Shown here one piece after another: positions 38,350 through 49,610 of a DNA stretch of 64,000 bases. Under the pieces are notes generated by a model. The model searched no databases. It was not told where the DNA came from and saw only the letters and a list, made by a program, of their open reading frames with translations. The DNA is from Mytilus galloprovincialis (taxonomy: Eukaryota; Mollusca; Bivalvia; Mytilida; Mytilidae): positions 64,013,261 through 64,077,260 of the forward strand of contig NC_134845.1 in NCBI RefSeq assembly GCF_965363235.1, given 5' to 3'. The stretch's first letter is position 1, and each line of letters opens with the position of its first letter. The position numbers were made by a program, and so were the translations under genes.

Positions 38350-38621
38350 TGTGGAATGTCAATAAACAAGAAACAAATAAAATAACACAAAACAGTGTGA
38401 AATTCATAGACAATAAATGTGAACAAAAGTGAATATATATTTTTATCTCCGCTCAAAAATGTAAGTTACCTGTCTTTTGATAAAATGACTCAATTTGCTG
38501 ACATTATTTAAAGCGGAGTTATATTTCTTTTGTTATCTTCACATGTAATGTCTATAAATGTGTATACATGTTTACGTTTTTTTCTGTTCAAATTCTTATG
38601 TTTATAATTCATAACCCCTTA

Positions 38622-38750
38622 TGGCCACTTTCGTTGTAAAACACAGATATTTTATCTGATATTTGATTCGAAATTGAAACTAAAGTCGAATAAACATTTT
38701 GAACGAAAGTACCCATCCCAACAGCTCTTATAAAATGGCAGGTGTATTAT
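38622..38750 (+). promoter_or_regulatory. Array module 1: candidate promoter and first exon
   Basis: A degenerate TGTAAAA at 38634 is followed about 100 bp later by ATG at 38735 and ATGGCAG|GTGTAT. The coding start would end in phase 1. Function is inferred from conservation of position among units. Confidence 0.3.
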
Positions 38751-40648
38751 TTTTAAAAGATTAACCATATCAAACGTCCTATTTGTTTCATGTTTCTAAT
38801 TCACGGACATATTTACAAAAAAAATGCCCTTTACAACTTACGCTCATAACAAATGTGTAACTAATGTGACTAAGACAGGACATATACAGTAAATTCCAAA
38901 ATCATATTTCCTCAAATTGAGGAAAAAAAATAATGAAAAGAAATTAATTCCCATTTCTCCAGTCTGACTTAATACATAAGAATTTACGACTATCTGTACT
39001 TTAATATAATGTTTTATTTCATAACACATTTAATTTTAGTCGAAATTTTTTAAAGGTATTCGTTATGAAGTACGACTATTGAACTCTGATAGGGGGTTAT
39101 AGTTTTACGCTTAAACTGTTCTAATCCTCAACTTTGAAGAAGTCGATATTGTTCTTGAAGAAAATTTCATGATGAAGAGTCGTTTGCCATTATAGTTAAC
39201 ATGGTTAAAAAAAATTGATGCTTGCGTGGTATTGTTGCTAAAAAAATCAGAATACAAAATAGACCATTACCCACACACTCACCCCTCTCTCCCTTCAAAA
39301 TTTAATACCTGTTTCCTTATATGCATGTATATTATTATTATGGAAGACCATTATACACATTTTAGTTGTGTGAGTACGACTTCTGAACTATAAGTATGGG
39401 GGTATTATTTTAAACTAAAGGAATATGCTGATTCTAATATTGTGATTAGAGAACATTTTTTTTAATTAGAGTTTTTGCCATTAAATTTAATGAAGTTCTT
39501 AAAAAATGAATTAAAATTGATGCATTCGTCATATTGGGACGAAAATATTTAGAATGAAATTTGACCCTTATCCTCCACCTTCTATGTTAAATGGGTGTTT
39601 CTTTATATGTTTATATCTACAATTTCATTCCATAACAGCCTCTGCCGTTATAAAATACACAACATCTAATTTGATATTTATTTAAAAAGAGTACCGGGAG
39701 TATATTTTAAACACCTTTAACGGAAATACATATCAAAACAGCTATAAAAAAGGGCAGGTATGTATTTTTAGAAAATGGAAAATATCAATGTATATCAAAC
39801 ATAAATTTGTCCTCATGTGCTATCGAGTTTCTATTTCACTTACATTGAAAGTAAACATAAACCAATATTTACCAACGTCTGTATGCTAAATTATACTTTC
39901 ATAACAAAGGTTTAAAAATGTAACAAAAGCAAGAAATATTAAGTACAATCAATTTCCCCAATTGGATAACAAATGATACAAATAAAAAATGGTCAATTTT
40001 AGTGTTTGTTCCAAGACATAAGAATTTAAAGCCTTCCCTTACTTGACTTTAATGGTTACATATAAAACTGTTGTTGTAATTTGTCCCTAATTCACGTTTT
40101 CAAAAGTATTCGTATTGGAGAACGACTACTGAATTCTGAGAAAAGTTTTAGTTTACGCAAAAAATATTCTGATCCTCAAGTTTGAAGTCGATATTGTAAT
40201 CATAGATAATTTCATGATTGAGAGTTTTTGAAATCAAATTTAATGTTGATAAAAACAAAAAGTATATGTTGAACCTTGCGTAGTACTGTGACAGAACAAA
40301 AATGTCCGTTATCCCCCTCCTCCGTTAAAAGTTTAACAGTTGTTTTTTTAAATATATTCACAAAATGTCTTTTATTTTATTCCGGAAGAATATGATAAAA
40401 ATTTAAGTTGTTTAATGTTATTATATGATGCATTGCACTTAAATTCACGTTTACAAAGTATTCATTATAGAGTACGACCACTGAGGAAACGGGTAATGGG
40501 TTTACACAAAACAAAAATATTCTGATTCTCATCTTCGAAGAAATATTTATTGTGAACAAGGAACAATTTATGATTTAGAGTTTTTCCAATTAAATTTAAT
40601 GCAGTTCTTGAAAAAAAAAATTTGATGCCTGCATGATAAACATCTTTA

Positions 40649-40700
40649 ACGGAAATACCCATCTAAACAGCCCAAACAAAATGACAGGTATGTATTTTAA
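40649..40700 (+). promoter_or_regulatory. Array module 3: candidate first exon
   Basis: ATG at 40681 in an ACAAA context, then ACAG|GTATGT at 40688. The upstream TATA block is deleted in this unit. Confidence 0.3.
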
Positions 40701-41118
40701 AAACAATGACAGATATCTATCGTATGTTTCTCCTTTTTTCCGTCGTGTTTCTATTTCACGTACATTAAAAGTGTAAATAAATTAAGATTTAAAAAAATTT
40801 GCACAATTATTTTTTTCTTTCATAACAAAGGTCTAACCAATGTATCACATCTGGAAATATTTCGAACACTGAGGAAACGGGTTGTGGGTTTACACAAAAC
40901 AAAAATATTCTGATCCTCATCTTCGAAGAAATATTTATTATGAACAAGGAACAATTTATGATTTAGAGTTTTTCCAATTAAATTTAATGCAGTTCTTGAA
41001 ACAAAATGATGCCGGCGTGATATTGTAACGAAACATTCAGAATGAAAATTACACCGTTATATAAATATCTCTTTAAATCCTGATATTCATAAGTTACCTT
41101 CCTTAAGGTTTCAGTCTT

Positions 41119-41235
41119 TATAAAATACGCACATCTATTTTGATATTTGAATGAGACTAGAATCAAGAGAAGAATAAACATATTTAACGGAAATACCAAT
41201 CTAAACAGCCCAAACAAAATGACAGGTATGTATTT
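41119..41235 (+). promoter_or_regulatory. Array module 4: candidate promoter and first exon
   Basis: TATAAAA at 41119, ATG at 41219 and donor GTATGT at 41226. The ATG plus four bases ends in phase 1. This is the cleanest unit left of the large insertion. Confidence 0.35.
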
Positions 41236-42917
41236 TTTTTTAAATGACAGATATCAAACGTACATTTCTCCTTTTTTTCTTCGTATTTCTATTTCATATA
41301 TATTAAAAGTGAAAATAAATTAAGATTTGAAAAAAGTTTGCCGGTGATTTTTTCTTTCATAAGAAAATAAAAAAAAGCAATAAAAAAAAGGTAGGTATGT
41401 AATTTTAAAAGATGGAAGATATCAATGAATATAAAACATAAATGTGTCCTCATGTGCTGTTGCGTTACTATTTTACTTACATTGAAAGTAAAAATAAACC
41501 AATATTTACCAACGTCTGCATGCTAAATTATACTTTCATAACAAAGGTTTAAAAAATGTAACAAAAGCAAGAAATATTAAGTACATTCCACAGTCAAAGG
41601 ACAAGGTATGATAAGGGCTATTTTTGGCCCCCTCTCCAAATAAGTTTAAATTGATATCAATGATGGTCTTAGTGTAGACACTTGAAAAAATAATGATTTT
41701 ATTGTGCTCCGGTGAAAGGAAGGTTGCCTAGCAACGGTTTTTATTAAGAATGAAAATTATCACATATTAATTGCTTTATCAGTAAAAATTTAAATATTTG
41801 CACATGATATTGTTTGTCCAAGAAGAACTTGAAGTCACAAATGAAAATACCCTTTGATTTTGTTTATTATATGCTTAAAAACAACATTGGCAACAGAAAT
41901 GTTGCCTAGCAACGGTTAAAAAATTGGTGCTTGCCCCTCTTAAGTATGAATTAAGCTGTTGTTTGAAGATTTTTCTTTTCATTTGGTGTTTCATTCCAAT
42001 ATTTTTTCATATACATCTTTTTTATTCTTTACAAATTCCGTATTGAGCATAGCAACACAAGTGTTGTTTAGCAACAGCAAAACATGTTTGAATTAAAGCC
42101 AACTACAAATCAATAAGTCATTTTATTGAACAAATTAAATTGAATATAATGCAGATTGTCTGTTTGTGAACATGTTTAGTTAGAAATGAAAACTTAGTTC
42201 AATTGTAGGTCACTACACGCTGATCGACAACTAAGTTACATAACAAGTGCATATCAACCATGCAATAATAGGTTCTTTATATTTTTATAAGTATGAGCTT
42301 AGTTATTTTTTAAGAATATACTTCCTAATACGGTGTTACACTATAATATAAACATCTAGATTATCATTATTTTTTGGACAAATTCTATATCGAGTATAGA
42401 ATCCCACATCTTGCTAAGCAACATCAAACATTTTTTTAAATTGTAGACCACTACAAAATCTTTGTTTCAATGTGAAAGTCTTTTCATGAAAACAAGAATA
42501 TATAGGGTTTAATAATTTGAGATGAGTTTGAACAGCTTTTAAAGATACTTAACAGTTAATGGAACGAAAGAGACGTGACTTGTACCACTTACAGACATTG
42601 TGTGGAATAAAATGTCTAATCCAGGCAATTACGATTTAATATGATGTAGGGGTTGGAATGTGTCCTGTGCATGGGTACAAAACCTATGGTGAATTAGAAA
42701 CGACTTATCAAGGCAAAAAAGGGGGGTGTATAAATCATTTTTGGAGTTATTAACGAGGCATTAATTGACCTAAGAAATTAAGCCTATTGTGCAGTAAAGA
42801 AACTGGCATAGCCTGTAAGAACATATATGGTTTAAGGGTTGGACAATCATTTAACCATGAAAGTTTAAGGTCAATTAATTGGACCTTGAGATCAACGGTA
42901 AATGTCATAATGATATT

Positions 42918-43205
42918 AAAATTGAGAATGGAAATGGGGAATGTATCAAAGAGACAACAACCCGACCATAGAAAAAACAACAGCAGAAGGTCACCTGTTA
43001 GGTCTTCAATGTAACGAGAAATTCCCGCACCCGGAGTCGTCCTTCAGCTGGCCCCTAAACAAATATATACTAGTTCAGTGATGATGAACGCCATACCTAA
43101 TTTCCAAATTGTACACAAGAAACTAAAATTAAAATAATACAAGACTAACAAAGACCAGAGGCTCCTGACTTGGGACAGGCGCGAAAATGCGGCGGGGTTA
43201 AACAT
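42918..43205 (+). repeat. Dispersed SINE-like repeat
   Basis: Starts TTGAGAATGGAAATGGGGAA and ends 'gctcctgacttgggacaggc' followed by 'ggcggggttaaacatg'. Close sister of 48453-48742; a fragment in reverse is at 4709-4800. The short open frame is an accident of the repeat. Confidence 0.85.
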
Positions 43206-45500
43206 GTTGATGAGATATCAACCCTCCCCCTATACCTCTAGCCAATGTAGAAAAGTAAACGCATAACAATACGTACATTTAAAATTCAATTCAAGAGAAG
43301 TCCGATTCTGATGTCAGAAGATGTAACCAAAGAAAATAAACAAAATTAGACTGTTATGATATTTGAGTCATGGCTACACACTGTATGCCAAATATCATAA
43401 ATCAATGTATAAAAACTAAATAAGTGTAGACCGGGACAAGTGTGTATGAGAATAAAATTTCAAAAAAGAAGAAGAATAGTTATGTTTTTGAAGTATACTG
43501 ATATTTCTATATGAAGATAACTTCAAATGCAAAACATTCCTAAGCTTGAAAACATGTTTGTTTGAAAATAATCATCTGTAAAGTTAGATTAAAGAGTGCT
43601 TGAAATTTCCTGAAGTTTTGTCAATGGGGGGGGGGGGAGGGGTGCACATATTCGCCGTTTTTACACATCTATTTAAAACCAAATAAATGCAGCTTTTTAT
43701 AATATTTATCAAATAAATTTCATTATAGACATTTCAAAGGTTCAAAAACAGAAATTTAGGCCAATCAGTCAAAAAATTACTAAGAAAAAAATCTTTGAAA
43801 ATCCTGTTTTTCATTCAGGAAATTGACCGAAAATTGTTAGTTGAAAAAATAATCATATTTGTTATAAAGTTATAATTTATCGGCATATTTTCTTCCATTT
43901 CAGCCATCCTTTGAAGTGTTTATACCTCAAAATCATAAAACGGCGAAAATGTGTCCCCGGCGAATATGGGCCTCCCACTCTATGTTGCAAAAGTTATTTC
44001 TTTTGGGTGGATGTGTATGTTTAAGCGCGGATTCATATAAGATGGATTCTTACAGTATGCACCCTTTTATTAATTCATTGTACAATTTAATAAATATAAT
44101 AAATGAATTAAAAAGCCTGATATCGTGGGTTCTGACACCGGCCTGGTCAAACTTAAGACTTAAAAATTGGTATTTGCTGATTTCCGTTAATCAATTTGCA
44201 TTAAGGGGTAAGAACAAAAACTAGTTGGATGGGAGTGTCAAGTTAGGGTAATATGTCTTCCAACGGACTGTAACCTTTTAAGGTATAGCACAATAAAAAT
44301 TAATGAAACAAACAACCCATGCAGCAACATGATGTCCAAAAGTTAGCACTTTGTGTAAACATGAATTATTATTGAAATAGTAACTTTTATGAATTAACTG
44401 TTAACAAAACTGTATATTGTTTGCAAAAACTACGGATAATATATTCAGGAATAAATAACCTTTATTCACAAAAAAAAAAAAAATCAAAAAAAAATCGGAA
44501 TTTTGAGCCTTTTTAATATGGTCATTTGACATTTTTTATTCGACCGTCACTGATGAGTCTTTTGTATGCGAAACACACGTCTTACAAGCAAGATATCTTT
44601 AATTATGATGCGTTTTATTCCTTTCATATTCAATACTTATTTTATTTTCTTTGACGTGTAAATATCTGATTAAAAAATAAAAGAAGCTTTTATTCTTTTG
44701 AATATGTTTAAATTCATTATACATGTAGTGCTGTTATTTTAGAAGAAATACGAAGTAGCACGCGTTGTCAAGATAGAACAACGAGAAGGCAGGTGACAAT
44801 TACAAATAATAAGTCCAATAAATTCAACACCATGACCAAAAAAATATTAACTCAAGATACATAATTTAGATCATAAAAGTGTTGGATAGTTTTGTTTAAT
44901 CTTGATTATTGTTACACTTACACAATTAACTAATTAAAATTGTCACATGGTGTCTACTTAAGTAACAATGTATGTTATTATTCACAGTTCTGTAGTTTAT
45001 TTTCGCCATCTGTATTTTTATTAAATGATTGTCTAAAATGTTAACTTGGCATGCCATTCTTGGTAGAAATGCGGACGTGAAAGAAAGCACTTTTCACAAA
45101 AGTGTCAACGGAGATTAAAACATTTCAGGGCGACGATTTTGTCAATTATGAAACAAAATACGTATATGCACTTTTTGAGTATGAACCAGTTATTATATTC
45201 ATTCACAATTACGTTCCCAGTATTTCTCTGAAGTTTATCACAGTTCCGTCTAATTTTGGCTCATATTTCGACGGTCTGCTAAAATGTCACTTTAAATTCA
45301 AGAATTATTATCCTGTTTTCCTGTCTCAAATATGTTTATTTTTCTTCCTAAAGAAACTAGCCATTATTATAGCGTAGCGAGAATACATTTCCGTCGTCGG
45401 ATCTAGTAACTATCGGAAATCATCTCCGGTCCGCAGTTCGGTTAAAAATTTCGATGATTCAATGAAAACAACGACGATTTTTTGTCACTTTTTTGAATTT
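43206..45500. other. Interior of the 5-kb element
   Basis: AT-rich, with a 12-G run at 43626. Open frames at 43916-44224 and 45102-45377 have no recognised motif or family. No transposase triad is visible. Confidence 0.45.
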
Positions 45501-45614
45501 TTAACCATGAGCGTACTTACGACCCACTAAAATATTTGAACTGCATCAACATTTATGTTCAAGGAATGCCTGGTATAAATATGATCGTGGGTCGTAGGTA
45601 CGCTCATAGTTTAA
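45501..45614. mobile_element. 114-bp foldback element bounded by TTAA
   Basis: TTAACCATGAGCGTACTTAC at the left pairs with GTAGGTACGCTCATAGTTTAA-type sequence at the right, and gacccac pairs with gtgggtc. TTAA on both sides suggests a TTAA-targeting DNA transposon relative. Confidence 0.7.
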
Positions 45615-47353
45615 AATGCAGAAAAAGGTTTGGAAACTGCCATTTTTCTGCCCTTTTCCAGAATCATGAGGTCTTTACAGCAACAGGGCATGAATAACAT
45701 CAACGCAAGTTTTGAAAAAAAAAAATCGAAAAAAGGGGGGTGGACCATATACCCAGAGTGATGATTTTTCATTTTGTACAAGTCTATCTTCATTTACTAT
45801 ATATTTTTGTTTAAAATTAACAGATGCGTGTCAGAATTGCACATATAAATAGAATATTTTAGCTTTTTAAGTTACTAAATGTTTGATTATTCATCTGATT
45901 GTTAATCTGAATTTTGGTGAAAATTGACAATTTTTGACTAAAATTATTTTTTTAAAGAAAAAAAAACACACGACTTTCTTTTTATTTTATCAATATATAG
46001 AATGTGGTCTTTCACAATTTGTCAATGACATTTCATGGTATTGTTGGTCTTGGGAGATAAACAGATTTAAAAATAAAGATTTTTTGAAATTTTTCATTTT
46101 CGAATTTTAACACATTTTTAAATGGTTACTATGGAAACAAACTATTTAGTAAATTCAAAATTTTAACGTTTTTGTATAGTTAGGGGTTTTGTTTGTCAAT
46201 ACTGTAAATATACATATTTTTTGTATTGATTAACTTTATTTCTATGGGACTTTAAAACCCCTTATATTTCAATTTTCAAAGGCTACTTATGAACGTATTT
46301 AGGCAACATTTTGTAAGGATGGTTTCCATGGCAACCAAGGTTCAAAAGAAAAAAATTAATACATGAAACTTATTTTCATACCATACCCTCCTCATAAACA
46401 AAATATAAAGACATTTGAAGATGGGTCATGAATCGCCTATCAACAGGAACCTGCATGATTTTTACAAAGACCGGTACTTAAACTTTAAAAATAATGTATT
46501 ATATTTTAAAATAGCAAGTCACTTTTAATTTGAACGAAATTAGGGGGCCGTTCTCTGATGCTTATCGTACCTTGTCCTTTCCCCAATTGGAAAAAAAATA
46601 ATACAAATAAAAAATGGTCAATTTTAGTGTTTGTTCCAAGATATAAAAATTTAAAGCCTTCCCTTGCTGGCCTTTAATGGTTACGTATTAAACTGTTGTT
46701 GTGATTTGTACCTAATTCACGTTTTCAAAAGTATTCGTATTGGAGAACGACCATTTGATTTCTCAGAAGAGTTTTAGTTTACGCAAAAAAATATTCTGAT
46801 CCTCAAGTTTGAAGTCGATATTGAAATCATAGATAATTTCATGATTGAGAGTTTTTATCATCGAATTTAATGTAGATAAAAACAAAAAATATAAGTTGAA
46901 GTTTGCGTAGTACTGGGAAAGAACAAAATTTCCGTTATCCCCTCCTCCGTTTATAGTTTAATGGTCGTTCCTTTAATAAAATGTCTTATATTTTATTCCG
47001 GAAGAACATGATAAACATTTAAGTTGTTTTACTGTAATTATATAAAGCCTTGTACTTAAATTCATGTTTAAAAAGTATTCATTATAGTGTACGACTACTG
47101 AACTGTGGATCGGGGTTATGGATTTACACAAAAACAAACATTTTGATACTCACCTTCGAAGAAATAGTTATTGTGATCAGGGAACATTTTATGATTTAGA
47201 GTTTTTCCTATTTAATTAAATGCAGTTCTTAAAACAAAATGATGCCTGCGTGATATTGTGACGAAAACATTCAGAATGAAAATTACACCATTATATAAAT
47301 ATCTCTTTATATCTTTTGTATTCATAAATTACCGTCCTTAAGGTTTCAGTCGT

Positions 47354-47470
47354 TATAAAATACACACATCTATTTTGATATTTGTATAAGACTAGTACCA
47401 AGAGAAGAATTAACATCTTCAACGGAAATACCCATCTAAGCAGCCCAAACAAAATGACAGGTATGTATTT
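47354..47470 (+). promoter_or_regulatory. Array module 6: candidate promoter and first exon
   Basis: TATAAAA at 47354, ATG at 47454 and donor GTATGT at 47461. The TATA-to-ATG distance of 100 bp equals that in module 4. Confidence 0.35.
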
Positions 47471-48437
47471 TTATAAAAATTGACAGATATCAAACGTATA
47501 TTTCTCCTTTTTTCCTTCGTGTTTTTTTTCACGTATATTAAAAGTGAAAATAAATTAAGATTTGAAAAAGTTTGCACAATGATTTCTTCTTTCATAACAA
47601 AGGTTTAACCAATGTAACACAACAGGAAATATTAAGAACATTCCACAGTCAAATATCTCTAATTGGAAAAAAATAATTTAAAAAAATGAATAGCCATTTC
47701 TTTTGCAAGTTTCCAGACAAAAGAATGAAATGCCTATCATTACCTTAATTTTTAAGTATGTTACTGTTACTGTATTTTGTTCTTAATTCACATTTTTACA
47801 AGGTTTTGTATTGGAGTACGAATATTGAATTCTGAGAGGAAGTTATGGTATTACGCTTAAAAGTACTCTGACCCTCAACTTTGAAGCAGTTAATATTATA
47901 ATCAGACACAATTTATGATTTTTGTTATCAAATTTAATGAAGATAAGAACAAAACATATTTGTTGATGCTTGCGTAGTACATAAACAAACAAAAATCAGA
48001 ATAAAAAATGTCCGTTAGTCCCCCTCCTCTGTTTACAGTTGAATGGTCGTTTTTCTAAATACATTTACAAAATGTCTTATATTTAATTCCGGAAGAACAT
48101 GATATACATTTCAGATTTGTACTAATATTCACGTTTCAAAAAGTATTCTTAAAGAGTAAACTGTGGAAAGGGGTTATGGATTGACACAAAACAATTATTC
48201 TTATCCTCACCTTTGCAGAAATATGTATTGTGATCAGAGAAAATTCCATGATCGACAGTTTTTCCCATTTAATCCAATGCAGTTTTTAAAAAAATAAATA
48301 GAAATTAATGCAAGCGTAATATTGGGACGAAAATATTAGAATGAAAATAAGACCATTATCCCGGTCCATTTCAAAGGTTAAATATTTGTTTCTTTAAATA
48401 TCGATATTTATAATGTATATTCCCATAGACCTCTTTC

Positions 48438-48845
48438 GTTATAAAATACACATAAAGTTGAGAAAGGAAATGGGGAATGTGTCAAAGCGACAACAGCCCG
48501 ACCATAAAGCAGACAACAGCCGAAGGCAACCAATGGGTCATCAATGTAGCGAGAAACTCCCGCAACCAGAGGCGTCCTTCAGCTGGACCCTTTACAAATA
48601 GGTATACTAGTTCAGTGATAATGGACGTCATACTAAACTCCGAATTATACACAAAAAAAAACAAATTTAAAATCACACAAAACTAACAAAGGCCAGAGGC
48701 TCCTGACTTGGGACAGGAGCAAAGTTTCGACGGGGTTAAATATCTATTTTTGATATTTGGTTAAAATAGTAACGAGAGTTGGTTTATCGTCTTTAATGGA
48801 AAAACTAATCTAAACAGCGCAAACAAAATGTCAGGAAAGTAACTG
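48438..48845 (+). promoter_or_regulatory. Array module 7, split by a repeat insertion
   Basis: TATAAAA at about 48440, then the SINE-like repeat (48453-48742), then ATG at 48828. The donor position reads CAG|GAAAGT, so the original donor is lost; a GTAACT lies five bases further on. Confidence 0.3.
48453..48742 (+). repeat. Dispersed SINE-like repeat inserted in an array unit
   Basis: Matches 42918-43205 from start to end ('gggaatgtgtcaaagcgac', 'cgtccttcagctgg', 'tatactagttcagtgat', 'gctcctgacttgggacagg'). It separates the TATA block from the ATG block of its host unit. Confidence 0.85.
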
Positions 48846-49556
48846 TAGAAGATGTGAGATATTTAACGTATATTAGTCCTCAATTTCTATGGATTTTCTA
48901 TGTCACGCACATTGTAAAAGAAAAGAAATTGATATTTACAACAGTTCGCACGTTAATTTTTTCCTTCATAACAAAGGTTTAACTAATATAACAAAAACAC
49001 AGGAAATATTAAGGACATTCCACAATCAAATTTCCCCAATTGGACACTATATCTATATTTTCTTTATACAGAAATCGATAATAAATAAATAATAATAATA
49101 TTGTAATCATAGATAATTTCATGATTGAGAGTTTTTGTCATCAAATTTAATGTAGATACAAACAAAAATTATATGTTGAAGCTTGCGTGGTACTTTGACA
49201 GAATAAAAAATGTCCGTTATCCCCTTCTTCCGTGTAAAGTTTAATGGTCGTTTCTTTAATTATATTTACAAATGTCTTATATTTTTTTCCGGAAGACCAT
49301 GATAAACATTTAAGTTGTTTTAATGTAATTATATATTGCCTTGTACTTAAATTCACGTTTAAAAAGTATACATTATACAGTACGACTACTGATCTGAGGA
49401 AACGGGTTATGGATTTACACAAAACAAAAATATTCTGATCCTCAAATTCGAAGAAATATTTATTGTGATAAAGGACCAATTTATGATTTAAAGTTTTTCC
49501 AATTAAATTTAATGCAGTTCTTAAAAAAAAATGATGCCTGCGTGATAAACATCTTT

Positions 49557-49610
49557 AACAGAAATACCCATCTAAACAGCCCAAACAAAATGACAGGTAT
49601 GTATTTTAAA
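49557..49610 (+). promoter_or_regulatory. Array module 8: candidate first exon
   Basis: ATG at 49590 and ACAG|GTATGT at 49597, with the same flanking block as modules 3, 4 and 6. No TATAAAA upstream in this unit. Confidence 0.3.

Larger units (their letters stand above)
41599..46577. mobile_element. 4,979-bp TIR element inserted in the array
   Basis: Ends GGACAAGGTATGATAAG and, reverse-complemented, GGACAAGGTACGATAAG; adjoining AAA and TTT could extend the TIRs by three. The flanks rejoin as 'cagtcaaa' + 'tttccccaattgg', matching the uninterrupted sequence in a sister unit at 49021-49041. That gives the exact insertion point and shows no target duplication. Inside are a SINE-like copy (42918-43205), a small foldback element (45501-45614), a G run (43626-43642) and several GTTGCCTAGCAAC-type palindromes near both ends. 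Open frames up to about 100 codons (43916, 45102) resemble no transposase, so it is probably non-autonomous. Confidence 0.85.

Noticed and set aside
21671..38352. Target-site duplication for the inverted-arm element
   Set aside because: The flanks tac and tgt do not match, and shifting the boundary by a few bases does not help.
43916..44224. 102-codon open frame as a transposase or novel gene
   Set aside because: No motif or family resemblance, inside a non-autonomous element; too weak to call.
45102..45377. 91-codon open frame as a gene
   Set aside because: No recognised motif, no splice or signal context.
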